64,000 nt of DNA from Saprospirales bacterium. Its GTDB lineage: Bacteria > Bacteroidota > Bacteroidia > Chitinophagales > Saprospiraceae. A program made the translations under genes and the position numbers. The notes below the pieces were generated by a model. It was given only the letters and a program-made list of their open reading frames with translations, had not been told where the DNA came from and did no database searches. The stretch's first letter is position 1. Every line of letters starts with the position of its first letter. The stretch is taken from positions 372,001 to 436,000 of the forward strand of contig JADJTT010000002.1 in assembly GCA_016711045.1 (NCBI GenBank), read 5' to 3'. Positions 1 through 8,496 of the stretch are shown one piece after another.

Positions 1-235
1 GAGGATGAAACTCTATAAGGGGCGCAAGATAGAGCCCCGGGCCATTGCCTTTATGAAAAGCAACAGGAAGGTTTAAATCTGAATTCAATTGCTGGGTGGA
101 GCCTCCATAGAAACTATAATTTGCTCCGGCCGCGACACCGAACCACAAAGATGGCCTTGTGAATTGAGTCTCTTGCGCCTGAACGGCTCCCTGCAAACCT
201 GCCAATATAAAAGCACTTAAAAGGACACTTTTCAT
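1..235 (-). CDS. Secreted/outer-membrane beta-barrel protein, N-terminal part
   Basis: The gene enters the window on the minus strand and its 3' end lies off the left edge. The reading frame opens with MKSVLLSAFILAGLQGAVQA, a clear signal peptide ending in an AQA/QAQ-type cleavage region. It is followed by short aromatic strands (SLWFGVAAGANYSFYGGS, then GLYLAPLIEF) typical of the first strands of Bacteroidota outer-membrane barrels or OmpA-type proteins. In-frame ATGs also exist at 241, 262 and 274; 235 was chosen because it puts the lysine directly before the hydrophobic core. It would sit in the outer membrane. The family cannot be fixed from 78 residues. Confidence 0.6.
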   Translation of the reverse strand, partial: MKSVLLSAFILAGLQGAVQAQETQFTRPSLWFGVAAGANYSFYGGSTQQLNSDLNLPVAFHKGNGPGLYLAPLIEFHP

Positions 236-278
236 GGCCATGCAGAAGCGGGACCAGGCCATTCCTGATCCCATATTA

Positions 279-545
279 TTAACTGATCTTTTTTTCATTT
301 TCTTTTATTTTTTGATTTCCACTTTCGAAAAAATGAGTGGCTTCTTCTTTCAGGCTGTTAAACTTATTGGTAATGCCATCAACTGCTTCATTGTATTTAG
401 CTCCAACTTCATCAACATACTTTTTGCTTTTTTTGGAAATTTTTTTCCGCGAGTTTGCCCCTTTATCCGGAGCGAACAAGATCCCCAACGCTGCGCCTGC
501 GGCAACGCCGGCCAGCATGCCTAAAAACACTTTGCCGTAATTCAT
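279..545 (-). CDS. YtxH domain-containing protein
   Basis: Small 88-residue protein with one N-terminal hydrophobic segment (residues about 5-24, GMLAGVAAGAALGILFAP) followed by a lysine-rich, probably coiled-coil tail (KKISKKSKKYVDEVG...). The GxxxGxxxGxLFAPxxG signature and the basic helical tail are typical of the YtxH/gas-vesicle GvpP-like family (PF12732), usually membrane-anchored stress-associated proteins of unknown biochemical role. It ends just upstream of the signal-peptide gene at 235 on the same strand, so the two may be cotranscribed. Function beyond the family name is not known. Confidence 0.8.
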   Translation of the reverse strand: MNYGKVFLGMLAGVAAGAALGILFAPDKGANSRKKISKKSKKYVDEVGAKYNEAVDGITNKFNSLKEEATHFFESGNQKIKENEKKIS

Positions 546-961
546 GATTTATGTTTTTAATATGATTAAATTTAATAATAGAAAGATAAGCCTATCTATA
601 CCGATAAGCGTTACACAATTCCGGCAAAGAGTTACATCATTCACGCATTCCCCTCGCAACCCAAATTTCCTTGAGTATAATATTCCAATGGCAGCAGTGT
701 TACCATTACCGGTACGGGATTCCATTCAACCGCCACCCAGCATGAGGAAATCATGCAATTGCGTCAACGTTTGTAAGGGGAAAAGATCTTAACGATGGGG
801 GCAAAAGCAAAGAAAGCGAAGGTCTTATTGGACCACCTTTACCCGCATCCCATCGTTGACGGATTTGAGTGCCAATAACCCAACGCTTTTCGATACTCAA
901 GATAATGGGGAAGCAGCCGCCGGCCATGGACCGGCGTTGGGCAAAAGATAGAGCATATCAA
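546..961. other. Intergenic stretch without a recognisable gene
   Basis: About 415 bases between the YtxH gene and the DUF2339 fragment. Open frames here are short and have no recognisable protein features. The part next to 545 is AT-rich and probably holds the promoter of the YtxH gene, but I see no clean TAnnTTTG element. Confidence 0.5.
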
Positions 962-1393
962 TCAAGACTCCCCAAAAAGGGTATCCCGAAACTTATTGTA
1001 GAGAAACGAAATGACCAGCAGCAAGGCTCCCAGAATAACCAACACCATCGTCTTGGAAAGGGTGCTCAAATCCGCCAGGTCAATCAGCGTAACTTTGAGG
1101 AGGGTAATAGCGATCAATACAATAGCTGCAATACGCAGGTGTTTCCGGGACCGGCGGATGCCCGTCACGATCAGCATCAGGGCGTAGACGCCCCAAAAAA
1201 CACTCAGCACCCCCTGATAAGAATTAAATACATTCAGCGCCTTCATCCAGCAATACAACTCCACACTAGCTACCGACAATAGAATGATATGAAGCAGCAG
1301 GTCGAAAGGTACGCTCAATTTCAATTCGACGAAAGATTGCCGTTGGTACTGGTAGGTTGCCCACAGTGTCCCTCCCACGAAGATATAGGTCAC
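962..1393 (-). pseudogene. DUF2339 membrane protein, C-terminal fragment after a frameshift
   Basis: Four or more hydrophobic helices (residues about 1-12, 30-48, 62-80, 88-104, 115-135) that continue the DUF2339 protein encoded just upstream on the minus strand. The nominal GTG start is arbitrary: the same frame stays open upstream through DHISGIWHLLIRYV, directly abutting the point where the upstream frame is lost. One extra C in the run at 1436-1441 would join both parts into one protein of about 760 residues, within the usual size range of the family. Read it as the C-terminal part of the 1402-3255 gene. Confidence 0.75.
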
Positions 1394-1401
1394 ATACCGG
1401 A

Positions 1402-3255
1402 TCAGCAGATGCCAGATACCGCTGATATGGTCCGCGGGGGGCTCAGGTAAATCGCATTCAACGCAATGAATTGTACCAACGTCAAGGCCAGAAATGTCAA
1501 CAGGAATAACACATTCAACCCCAGGTTAATCTGACTCAGCGTTTGACTCCGCAACCGGCGAATATTGACCAGCGACAGGACCGTCAGGAAGAACAGACTG
1601 TAATTGACAATCCAGATCTCCCTAAAAAGAGCAAGGTCATTTCCTGCCGACAACAGCGCCCGTTTTTGATCAAAGTAATGCGCAATTTCCAATTGGAACC
1701 CCAGGTAAAGTATCAAAATAAAGGTCACCGGCAGCCCGTAATCCAATAGCTGTCTTGCCAGACTACCGTTCTCAAAAGGATGTACGTATTGTGTTTTGCG
1801 GTTGATCCACATCGAAAAGCCCACACAAGCTGCAACCCAAAGGGAGGTCAGCAAATAAATATTGAAAACCGGCTGGATCTCCGGATCACCCTTATGTATG
1901 TACAGGTATACACTCCAGTCATCCAATAAGCTGAAAACCGCCAGGGCAAACAACCCATAAGCGAGCCATTCAAAAGCAGGTGAGTTGCGGGTACGACCGA
2001 TCCAGAATAACAAAGCCGCTTCACCTCCCCAGAGAAGAGTCACCCAGTTGCCATCGAGTTGTACGGGTATGGCGATGATGGTAAAAATCAGGCCCACCCC
2101 GGAAACCAGGTAGAACAGGTTGCGGTCGGCCTGCCGAAACCGGTATACCATGCCGCCAACCCCCAGGTGGACCAACGCATTGAGCCCCGTAAACAATCCC
2201 AATTGGTGACTCCCCATTTCGTGATCCTGGAGTATCAAATACCCCAGCCCGTAAAAAATAAAAGAATTGAGCAGCAGCATCGCCACATCGGAAGCATCGT
2301 AATTTTCGCGCCTGATCAGTTTGTACGCCAGAAAAGCCAGGTAAAAGATCCCGAAAAACAATACCAGAAAAACAAAAGCCGGACCAAAGTGCGCAGTCTC
2401 CTTGTAATCAAATAAATACCAACTGGCATAGATCAGCCAGGTAAATGCAAAGGCCACATGGTACAAGGACTTCCAATACCTCCAGATAGAGATGGATAAA
2501 ATGCCCAGATTGACGATGGCAGTATAGGTAAATAAAAAAGTGATCTTGTCCGGGTCATCGCCCAGCAAAAAAGGAATAGCGTAGGCGCCCACTAATCCGA
2601 AATGCGCAACGATTGGCTGGTTGAATCGCAGGGCTTCCACCACCCCGTAAATGGTCAAGGCTACCATTATGGTGAAGGAAACGCCCTGTGGTAAGAGTGC
2701 ATAATAAATATGGGCAGCATAGCTGGTAAAGAACAACAAGGCCAATGCCCCGCTAAACAACACCGCACCGAAGGCCCTGTATTTTTCCCGGAGCCGGTAA
2801 GAAAAGAGCAACAGCACGGCGCCTACCCCGTACCCCATCAGGATGCGCATCAGGGGGCTGATCAGGTCATTGTCAATGGCATACTTGATGCCGATACCCA
2901 TCCCGATCAGGATGGCAACCATGCCGATCTTACTGATGAGGTTACCGCCGATAACCTCCTCCAGGTCGCGGCTGAGGTTTTTCACTGCGGAAGGGGCCGG
3001 GGATTTCTTCTGAGAATCAGTCGCCAAAGGCTCAGGCTCCTCCACAGCCTCTTTCTGGATCGCTGCTTGCACCACAAGCGGTTGTTTCTTCGGAGGGCCC
3101 ACAAACTCACTTTCGGGAGGATCGGGCGATACGGTCTTTAATTGGCTAATTTCCTTCGTCAGGCGGGCAATCTCATCGGCGAGCAGGGCCTGTTTGATGG
3201 CCAAAGCATCCAGGCGGTCCTGTAGCTCGTTGGGTTTGTTGGCTTCCTTTTCCAT
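1402..3255 (-). CDS. DUF2339 polytopic membrane protein (N-terminal part, frameshifted)
   Basis: The start at 3255 gives MEKEANKPNELQ, a soluble coiled-coil (residues about 5-35), a Pro/Glu-rich linker, then a conserved block (DLEEVIGGNLISKIGMVAILIGMGIGIKY cut into pieces around residues 100-128) and a long series of hydrophobic helices. This is the layout of DUF2339 (PF10101), predicted inner-membrane proteins of unknown function in many Bacteroidota. An in-frame ATG at 3357 would add 34 residues with no family counterpart. The frame ends in a non-family tail (RTISAVSGIC) after the C run at 1436-1441, and the rest of the protein follows at 962-1393. Confidence 0.85.
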   Translation of the reverse strand: MEKEANKPNELQDRLDALAIKQALLADEIARLTKEISQLKTVSPDPPESEFVGPPKKQPLVVQAAIQKEAVEEPEPLATDSQKKSPAPSAVKNLSRDLEEVIGGNLISKIGMVAILIGMGIGIKYAIDNDLISPLMRILMGYGVGAVLLLFSYRLREKYRAFGAVLFSGALALLFFTSYAAHIYYALLPQGVSFTIMVALTIYGVVEALRFNQPIVAHFGLVGAYAIPFLLGDDPDKITFLFTYTAIVNLGILSISIWRYWKSLYHVAFAFTWLIYASWYLFDYKETAHFGPAFVFLVLFFGIFYLAFLAYKLIRRENYDASDVAMLLLNSFIFYGLGYLILQDHEMGSHQLGLFTGLNALVHLGVGGMVYRFRQADRNLFYLVSGVGLIFTIIAIPVQLDGNWVTLLWGGEAALLFWIGRTRNSPAFEWLAYGLFALAVFSLLDDWSVYLYIHKGDPEIQPVFNIYLLTSLWVAACVGFSMWINRKTQYVHPFENGSLARQLLDYGLPVTFILILYLGFQLEIAHYFDQKRALLSAGNDLALFREIWIVNYSLFFLTVLSLVNIRRLRSQTLSQINLGLNVLFLLTFLALTLVQFIALNAIYLSPPRTISAVSGIC

Positions 3256-3422
3256 ACAACCTCCCGGGGGGGAAATGATTGACCTACAATATAGGGAGAA
3301 AAGTTTGAAGTAGGTAATGCTTTTGAGCACGCTCCTGCAATGTATTTGCGGTTGCATCGTGACGCCTATGGAGTCAACTTGCGCAACGGTAGCGCCTTCT
3401 ACGACAACGGGGTGTATAGATT

Positions 3423-3469
3423 TTTATCCTTGAAATCTCGGAGTAACAATCCGAATTTTCAAGGATAAA
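3423..3469. terminator. Long hairpin between pfk and DUF2339 genes
   Basis: Perfect 13-bp inverted arms (TTTATCCTTGAAA at 3423-3435 and its complement at 3457-3469) with further pairing inside (TCGG/CCGA). It lies downstream of the phosphofructokinase stop and upstream of the DUF2339 gene, so it may end phosphofructokinase transcription. There is no long T-run after it. Confidence 0.45.
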
Positions 3470-3634
3470 CTGTGCCATTATTCAAAATAACGACATGCCC
3501 AATAAAATAATCGAAAGGCACAAAGACCGGACAGCCAGAGCATGACCTGGCGCACCAATCCAAAAATAGGCGATGCCGTTGGAAAATTTTGCGGTCCCGG
3601 AATAGAAAAGATAGCTGCGGTCCCGGACGATGGG

Positions 3635-5866
3635 TTAATACTCCACCCCTTCCGGTGGTTTGTTCATCGTCCTGGCGATTTCGCGCAGGCTCATCCACCA
3701 TTGTTCTTTGGGACGTTGGTACTTGGTATCCACCAGTTCGGGCCAGTTGGACATACTTACGAAGGTCACTTCCTTTTTTTGCATGCCGATAAAGGAAGCA
3801 GGCTTTTTGCCGGCCAGACATTCCTGGACCAGGTACTCTATACAAAGTTTGGCGAGACGAATAGCCAGAATGCGGTCGTACGGAGAAGGGTTGCCACCTT
3901 GTTGCAAATGCCCCAGGATAGCTTGCCTCACGTCAAAAAGAGGGCCTCCTTCCTCTTCAAAAAGTGCCGCCATAAATCGCGTATCGTAAAGGTCGTTCGC
4001 TTTTTCATTCCGGATCATAAGGCCCAGTCGTTTGCCCTTGGAAAAGCCCTCCACCAGGCTTTCCAGGTCTTTCAGCAGGTCCTGGATGTGGACCCCTTCC
4101 TCGTGCAGATAGACCCGTTCGGCGCCGGAGGCAATACCGCTGACGAGCGCCAGGAAACCACAGTATTTTCCCATGACTTCCACCACGAAACATCGTTTGG
4201 AAGCCACTGCCGATTGTTTGATCTTGTCGATGACCTGGACGATATTATTCAAAGCGGTATCCGACCCTACGCTGCGCTCCGATCCCGGCAGGTTGTTATT
4301 GATCGTTGCCGGCAGACAGACCATGGGGATGTTGAATGCCGAAAATTCATCCCGTCTTTTATACATATCGTAAATAGACTGATAGCCCGTCCAACCGCCG
4401 ATCATCAGAATGGCATCGATCTGGCGTTCTTCGATCTGGCGGGCGATGGCATAGAAATCGGTACCGGAAGGGGTCTTCCGGCTCGTTCCCAGTTCGGCGC
4501 CGCCAATGGTGGTCCATCCGGCTACACTGCGCCAATTCATTTCTTCGATCTGGCCATTGATCAGCCCCTGGAAACCATCCTTTACTCCCAGCATGACATG
4601 CCCTCCGTCCAGTCCCAGGCGCACAGCTGTCAGCGCGGCTGTATTCATCCCGGCAGCCGGGCCGCCGCCGTGCATGACGGCGATCCTCAACCGGCGCTGT
4701 CCGGGTTTGGGTTGGCTGGGCAAGGAACGGATCATCACCTTCAGGGCGTCGTATGCCTGCTCCATGACGTACCCGCGCATTTCCATCGCTTCCTTATACT
4801 GGCCGTTCGCGACCAATTTCCTGACCTCGTGGGTTTTGCTTACGCAATCCATCAGGGGAACGGCGATAATGTCGTTTTCCTGTACGCCGATCAGGAGGGG
4901 TTCATCATCCGCTGAGCTCGTCCGGATCTTATCCACGGCCGCACAACCAAGCATGGTCGTCATATACCGGTCGTAGGCGCTGGGGGCTCCACCCCGTTGC
5001 ACGTGCCCCAGGATGGTGATCCGGCAATCTTCGCCCAACCGATCCTCCAACACCTCCTTCACATAATCGCACGAGATGAGTTTGCCTTCAGTATCCCGGG
5101 CTCCTTCGGCCAGGATCACGATACTGTCCCGCCGGCCGGATTCCCGGCCGCTCTTGAGTAAGGCACACATCTGATCTTCCCATTCCCCGGGGGTGGGCGG
5201 GATCTCGGGAATAAAAACCCAGTCGGCGCTGCATGCCAAACCGGCCATCAGCGCCAGGTAACCACAATCACGACCCATCACCTGGACCACAAAGGTGCGC
5301 TGATGGCTCGCTGCCGTGCTAATGATGGCGTCTACCGCCTCCGTGATCCGGGTCAAAGCCGAATCAGCTCCGATGGTCATATCGGTGCCGTACATATCGT
5401 TATCGATCGACCCTACCAGTCCGGTAAAAAAAACAGACCGGCACTCTTCAGCAGCCTTCGCACTGATCTCACCGGCTTCGAGCAAGCTGGCCAGATGTTC
5501 CGCCCATTCCTGGCGCAATAAATTCGCTCCGGTAAGGCTACCGTCGCCACCGATCACGACCAGGGCATCGATACCCCGGCTGACCAGGTTGAACACCGCT
5601 TTCCGACGTCCTTCTTTCGTCCGAAACTCATCCGATCTGGCCGACCCGATCTCCGTACCGCCTTTATGTAAGATACCACCGACCGTTGACCAGCCTGCTT
5701 TTTTGATATGGTCCCCTCCCAGGATCATTCCCTTGTATCCTTCATAAATGGTATACACATCGAACCCCTGGTAGATACCGGCCCGGACCACCGCTCTGAC
5801 GGCGGCGTTCATACCCTGGGCGTCGCCGCCGCTGGTGAGTACGGCTATTGATTTATTTGATGACAT
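3635..5866 (-). CDS. pfkA: Two-domain (tandem) 6-phosphofructokinase
   Basis: Phosphorylates fructose 6-phosphate to the 1,6-bisphosphate in glycolysis. Two PFK domains are joined head to tail in 743 residues. The N-terminal domain starts SIAVLTSGGDAQGMNAA, carries GGDGS at 106-110 and the catalytic loop SIDND at 153-157, and ends with the LGHVQRGG block. The second domain starts RIAVMHGGGPAAGMN near residue 397, but has IGGWTGY where GGDGS is expected and PATINNN where the catalytic Asp loop is expected, so it should be non-catalytic and possibly allosteric, as in eukaryotic-type PFKs. The start at 5866 was preferred over a TTG at 5881. Bacterial PFKs are usually about 320 residues, so this belongs to the fused class. 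Confidence 0.92.
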   Translation of the reverse strand: MSSNKSIAVLTSGGDAQGMNAAVRAVVRAGIYQGFDVYTIYEGYKGMILGGDHIKKAGWSTVGGILHKGGTEIGSARSDEFRTKEGRRKAVFNLVSRGIDALVVIGGDGSLTGANLLRQEWAEHLASLLEAGEISAKAAEECRSVFFTGLVGSIDNDMYGTDMTIGADSALTRITEAVDAIISTAASHQRTFVVQVMGRDCGYLALMAGLACSADWVFIPEIPPTPGEWEDQMCALLKSGRESGRRDSIVILAEGARDTEGKLISCDYVKEVLEDRLGEDCRITILGHVQRGGAPSAYDRYMTTMLGCAAVDKIRTSSADDEPLLIGVQENDIIAVPLMDCVSKTHEVRKLVANGQYKEAMEMRGYVMEQAYDALKVMIRSLPSQPKPGQRRLRIAVMHGGGPAAGMNTAALTAVRLGLDGGHVMLGVKDGFQGLINGQIEEMNWRSVAGWTTIGGAELGTSRKTPSGTDFYAIARQIEERQIDAILMIGGWTGYQSIYDMYKRRDEFSAFNIPMVCLPATINNNLPGSERSVGSDTALNNIVQVIDKIKQSAVASKRCFVVEVMGKYCGFLALVSGIASGAERVYLHEEGVHIQDLLKDLESLVEGFSKGKRLGLMIRNEKANDLYDTRFMAALFEEEGGPLFDVRQAILGHLQQGGNPSPYDRILAIRLAKLCIEYLVQECLAGKKPASFIGMQKKEVTFVSMSNWPELVDTKYQRPKEQWWMSLREIARTMNKPPEGVEY

Positions 5867-6008
5867 TGGAGTTGTTTTCAACTATCCGGCAAATATCGAA
5901 ATTTGCCTGCGTGTTTAGCACTTGAAAGCGCATTTATAACAGAAATGGGGGCAATTCTGAAAATCGTATTGTCCACTAGCCATTAGAGCTGATCCATTCT
6001 TTCCCGCC

Positions 6009-6872
6009 CTAAATATCAAAAGCCTTCTTCAAAATGACCTTATCATCCTGGTCGTAATACACTACATAATAGGTGCCTTCTGACCAACCGGATACGGAAA
6101 GCCGGAAATTCACCCTTGCGCGATCCGTTTTAGGGAGCGTGGTGGATTCCGGGTTGTCGACCACGAGATTACCATCTCCATCTACAATTTTACTTTTCAG
6201 GATGGTTTCTTTCGTAGTAGAAAATTCTACCCTGCCCGTTACCAGGATCGGATCTGCCAGAATAAAACCACCCGACGATCCATGAGTTCGTTTCACGGAG
6301 TTCCAGGGAATTTCTTGTCCGGTTAGTTCTGCCACAAATTTGATGAGTTCCATCGATTTTTCAGGATTATCCGAGTAAATGTAAGACAGCGATTGACTGT
6401 CGGACACGCACCAAACGGCCTCCTGTATTTCATGATCGTCAAAGCCTTTGTGCTCGTTAATGAAGTTGGCTAATTGCTGAAGTTTCTCCCTTCTTGTCGG
6501 CATAAAGTCCATGGCCATTTCGGCATCTGGAATGCCATCTGAAATTTCTGTACAATACCCATCGATCGTCTTTCTTCTCGTCTGTTGCTTTGCCACGGCA
6601 ATCAGTTGCTCTTCCACGGTCATTAATAGCTGATCATTTTCATCTGATGTAAAGAACATCGTTCCTGCCGGAATGATCAACTCCACATTTTTTCTATAAT
6701 TTGAAATTATCTTTAAGCTAATCGAGTGGCCGGAATAGGCGCCATTGGCTTCAATGGATACTTCAAAATCAGGATGGACCTTAAGCTGGTCGAGCGTAAA
6801 TCGTTTCTGGGCGAAGGCGCTTGTGGCAAGGCATGCAAATAGCAGGGTGAGGACAGTCGTTTTGCGGAGCAT
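6009..6872 (-). CDS. Secreted protein of unknown function
   Basis: About 287 residues. MLRKTTVLTLLFACLATSAFAQ is a standard signal peptide, which decides the start at 6872 over the ATG at 6887. The mature part has an N-terminal beta-rich region (FEVSIEANGAYSGHSISLKI, resembling a small Ig-like or thioester-protein fold), a helical middle (REKLQQLANFINEHKGF, then HEIQEAVWCVSD) and a C-terminal beta domain ending VVYYDQDDKVILKKAFDI. I do not recognise the family. The EIQEAVWCVSD segment recalls TQxA-like segments of cysteine-containing surface proteins, but that is a resemblance only. Periplasmic or surface location is inferred. Confidence 0.7.
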   Translation of the reverse strand: MLRKTTVLTLLFACLATSAFAQKRFTLDQLKVHPDFEVSIEANGAYSGHSISLKIISNYRKNVELIIPAGTMFFTSDENDQLLMTVEEQLIAVAKQQTRRKTIDGYCTEISDGIPDAEMAMDFMPTRREKLQQLANFINEHKGFDDHEIQEAVWCVSDSQSLSYIYSDNPEKSMELIKFVAELTGQEIPWNSVKRTHGSSGGFILADPILVTGRVEFSTTKETILKSKIVDGDGNLVVDNPESTTLPKTDRARVNFRLSVSGWSEGTYYVVYYDQDDKVILKKAFDI

Positions 6873-6995
6873 AGGTTTGGATATCAATGAATAAGGATTT
6901 CATCAAATGGCAACCGGTAAAACGATGATTCCGGCAATTTTCGTTTGTTTTTATTCGAAATTTAGCTGGTTTTACGAAACTCGGTACAAAAAATA

Positions 6996-8288
6996 TCACG
7001 GCAACGCCTCCAAATCCACCTCCGGCATCTTCCCCGTCGGCAACCGCTCCAGGTCGCTATCTAATTCCGTTCGTTCATTAAAGAAGCCGCAATTCATGAG
7101 GAAGAAAGCGCCGTCCTGCAGCCCGCCGGCATAATCCAGGCGATTCCCTTTGCGGGCGGTAGCGTCGGCGGTGAGCCGGGCGCGGGTGAGCTCGTGCCAC
7201 TGGCCGCCGGAGTCGCGGATCCATTGGTTGCCGTAAAGGGCATAGCGGGAGATGACGCCGGTTTCGGGAATGAAATTTTCGAGAAAAGAATAGAGGCCGG
7301 TCAGATAGGTGCGGGTTTGGGGGCGACGCCAACCGGCAATGAGCATCCACTGCCCGGCTTCGGGCGCGTAGAACCAGGCTGTATAGTCGGTGTTATTGTC
7401 GGCAGCGGGGTGGCCGCGAAGGAGGAAGCGATACGTGACGCCCGCCCGCCAGGGGTAGCGCAGGTAGCTCTGCCCGCCGGATCCCTCGTTGCCGAACTCC
7501 CCGGTATACACGTCCGGCCCTTTTCGGAGGAGCCGGATCTTTTGATCTTCGGGGATATGATTCGGGTCGTCGGTCTCGAAAGGGCTCCAGACCGAAAAGA
7601 GGATGCGCCGCTCCGTATCTGAATTGACCTGAAAGCCGAAGTACCCTTCGCCAAAACCATTGGCCATAAAATACGAACCCAGCACATCCTGCCCTTCCGG
7701 AACGGTGATCTCGCTGTAAAACCATTCCACATCCTTCACTTTATCGGCCTGTGGGTACCATAGGTGCACCGAGGGTCCGCGCCGGCCCCAGTAAAATTCA
7801 TCTTTCACGTAGTGAACTTGCCGGGCAGCATCGCCCTCCAGCACTAATTCCGCCACTTCGGCAAAATCGGGGCCCGTGCGGGTTTTGCCACGAAGCTCCA
7901 GCCGTTGATATCCGGGCTGACCTACTTCAAAAGTGCCTACGGGAATGACCTCCCAACCGGCGTTGCGCAGGGTGATCTCCCTGGTTTCGCCGCCAAAGGT
8001 GCACTTCAATACGGACTCCCCACCTGAAACCCGGGCGCGAATGGATAGCTGCAGTTTTCCCGTGCCGGCCAGATGAAAAAACACCCCGATGGATTGCGCC
8101 GGATCCGTCCAACCTGTCAGACCGGTTTCCCCGATCAGCGGGGAGGAAGCCAGCGGATCGTCGAGCACCCAGGCATTGCCGGCAAGCGGAATGTGCACAC
8201 TCCCTGATGTAGACTTGCCAAGCGGCCCTTGGACGGAGCAAGCCAGCAATAGAATGGTGAATGATAGAAAAAAGGGGATGTTTTTCAT
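6996..8288 (-). CDS. DUF3472 lipoprotein with N-terminal DUF5077-like domain
   Basis: The signal sequence MKNIPFFLSFTILLLACS carries a lipobox (LLLAC), so the protein is probably anchored in the outer membrane. Residues about 35-150 form a beta-sandwich region like DUF5077 (WTDPAQSIGVFFHLAGTGK). Residues about 165-415 match the DUF3472 pattern: YVKDEFYWGRRGPSVHLWY, EWFYSEITVP, SYFMANGFGEGYFGFQ and LLRKGPDVYTGEFGNEGSGGQS. Such proteins are common in Bacteroidota carbohydrate-rich genomes and are thought to bind or process glycans, but no activity is established. It is divergently transcribed from the fic gene; the roughly 200-bp spacer holds the inverted-repeat array. Confidence 0.88.
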   Translation of the reverse strand: MKNIPFFLSFTILLLACSVQGPLGKSTSGSVHIPLAGNAWVLDDPLASSPLIGETGLTGWTDPAQSIGVFFHLAGTGKLQLSIRARVSGGESVLKCTFGGETREITLRNAGWEVIPVGTFEVGQPGYQRLELRGKTRTGPDFAEVAELVLEGDAARQVHYVKDEFYWGRRGPSVHLWYPQADKVKDVEWFYSEITVPEGQDVLGSYFMANGFGEGYFGFQVNSDTERRILFSVWSPFETDDPNHIPEDQKIRLLRKGPDVYTGEFGNEGSGGQSYLRYPWRAGVTYRFLLRGHPAADNNTDYTAWFYAPEAGQWMLIAGWRRPQTRTYLTGLYSFLENFIPETGVISRYALYGNQWIRDSGGQWHELTRARLTADATARKGNRLDYAGGLQDGAFFLMNCGFFNERTELDSDLERLPTGKMPEVDLEALP

Positions 8289-8400
8289 TTTCTGATTTTT
8301 CCGGAAGCTACAGAAAATGTATGTGCGGAGGGAAAAAAAACTGGGGAATGGGATTGGGGCTTGTTTTGAATGGGTACAAAAAATAGTCTGCCCAAAACAG

Positions 8401-8472
8401 CCCTCATGTTACATGCGTTAACATGAGGGATTTCTCATGTTAAAAAAATGCACTTTTCTTAACATGAGAAAT
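8401..8472. promoter_or_regulatory. Operator-like array of four CTCATGTTA half-sites upstream of fic
   Basis: Two nested-core inverted repeats stand side by side. The first has perfect 11-bp arms CCCTCATGTTA (8401-8411) and TAACATGAGGG (8419-8429). The second has perfect 14-bp arms ATTTCTCATGTTAA (8430-8443) and its complement (8459-8472). All four arms share the core CTCATGTTA. The array ends 25 bases before the fic start codon and just upstream of its -7 box, where a repressor would block transcription. The Fic protein has a C-terminal winged-helix region, so self-regulation is a reasonable inference. Confidence 0.75.
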
Positions 8473-8482
8473 TAAAATTGCC

Positions 8483-8490
8483 TATATTTG
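8483..8490 (+). promoter_or_regulatory. -7 promoter element TATATTTG of the fic gene
   Basis: TATATTTG fits the Bacteroidota -7 consensus TAnnTTTG. It ends six bases before the ATG at 8497, so transcription would begin almost at the start codon (near-leaderless). No good -33 TTTG is visible at the usual spacing; the operator arm occupies that region. Confidence 0.5.
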
Positions 8491-8496
8491 GCTACG

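Noticed and set aside
3342..3465. Short plus-strand frame reading DAYGVNLRNGSAFYDNGVYR
   Set aside because: It recalls the end of sulfatase-modifying-factor proteins, but is only about 35 residues with no upstream homology; too weak to call.
3542..4915. 457-codon open frame on the plus strand
   Set aside because: Antisense to the phosphofructokinase C-half; no domain, odd composition.
8488..8496. TTG start codon for fic
   Set aside because: The TTG is part of the TATATTTG promoter element; ATG at 8497 follows directly.
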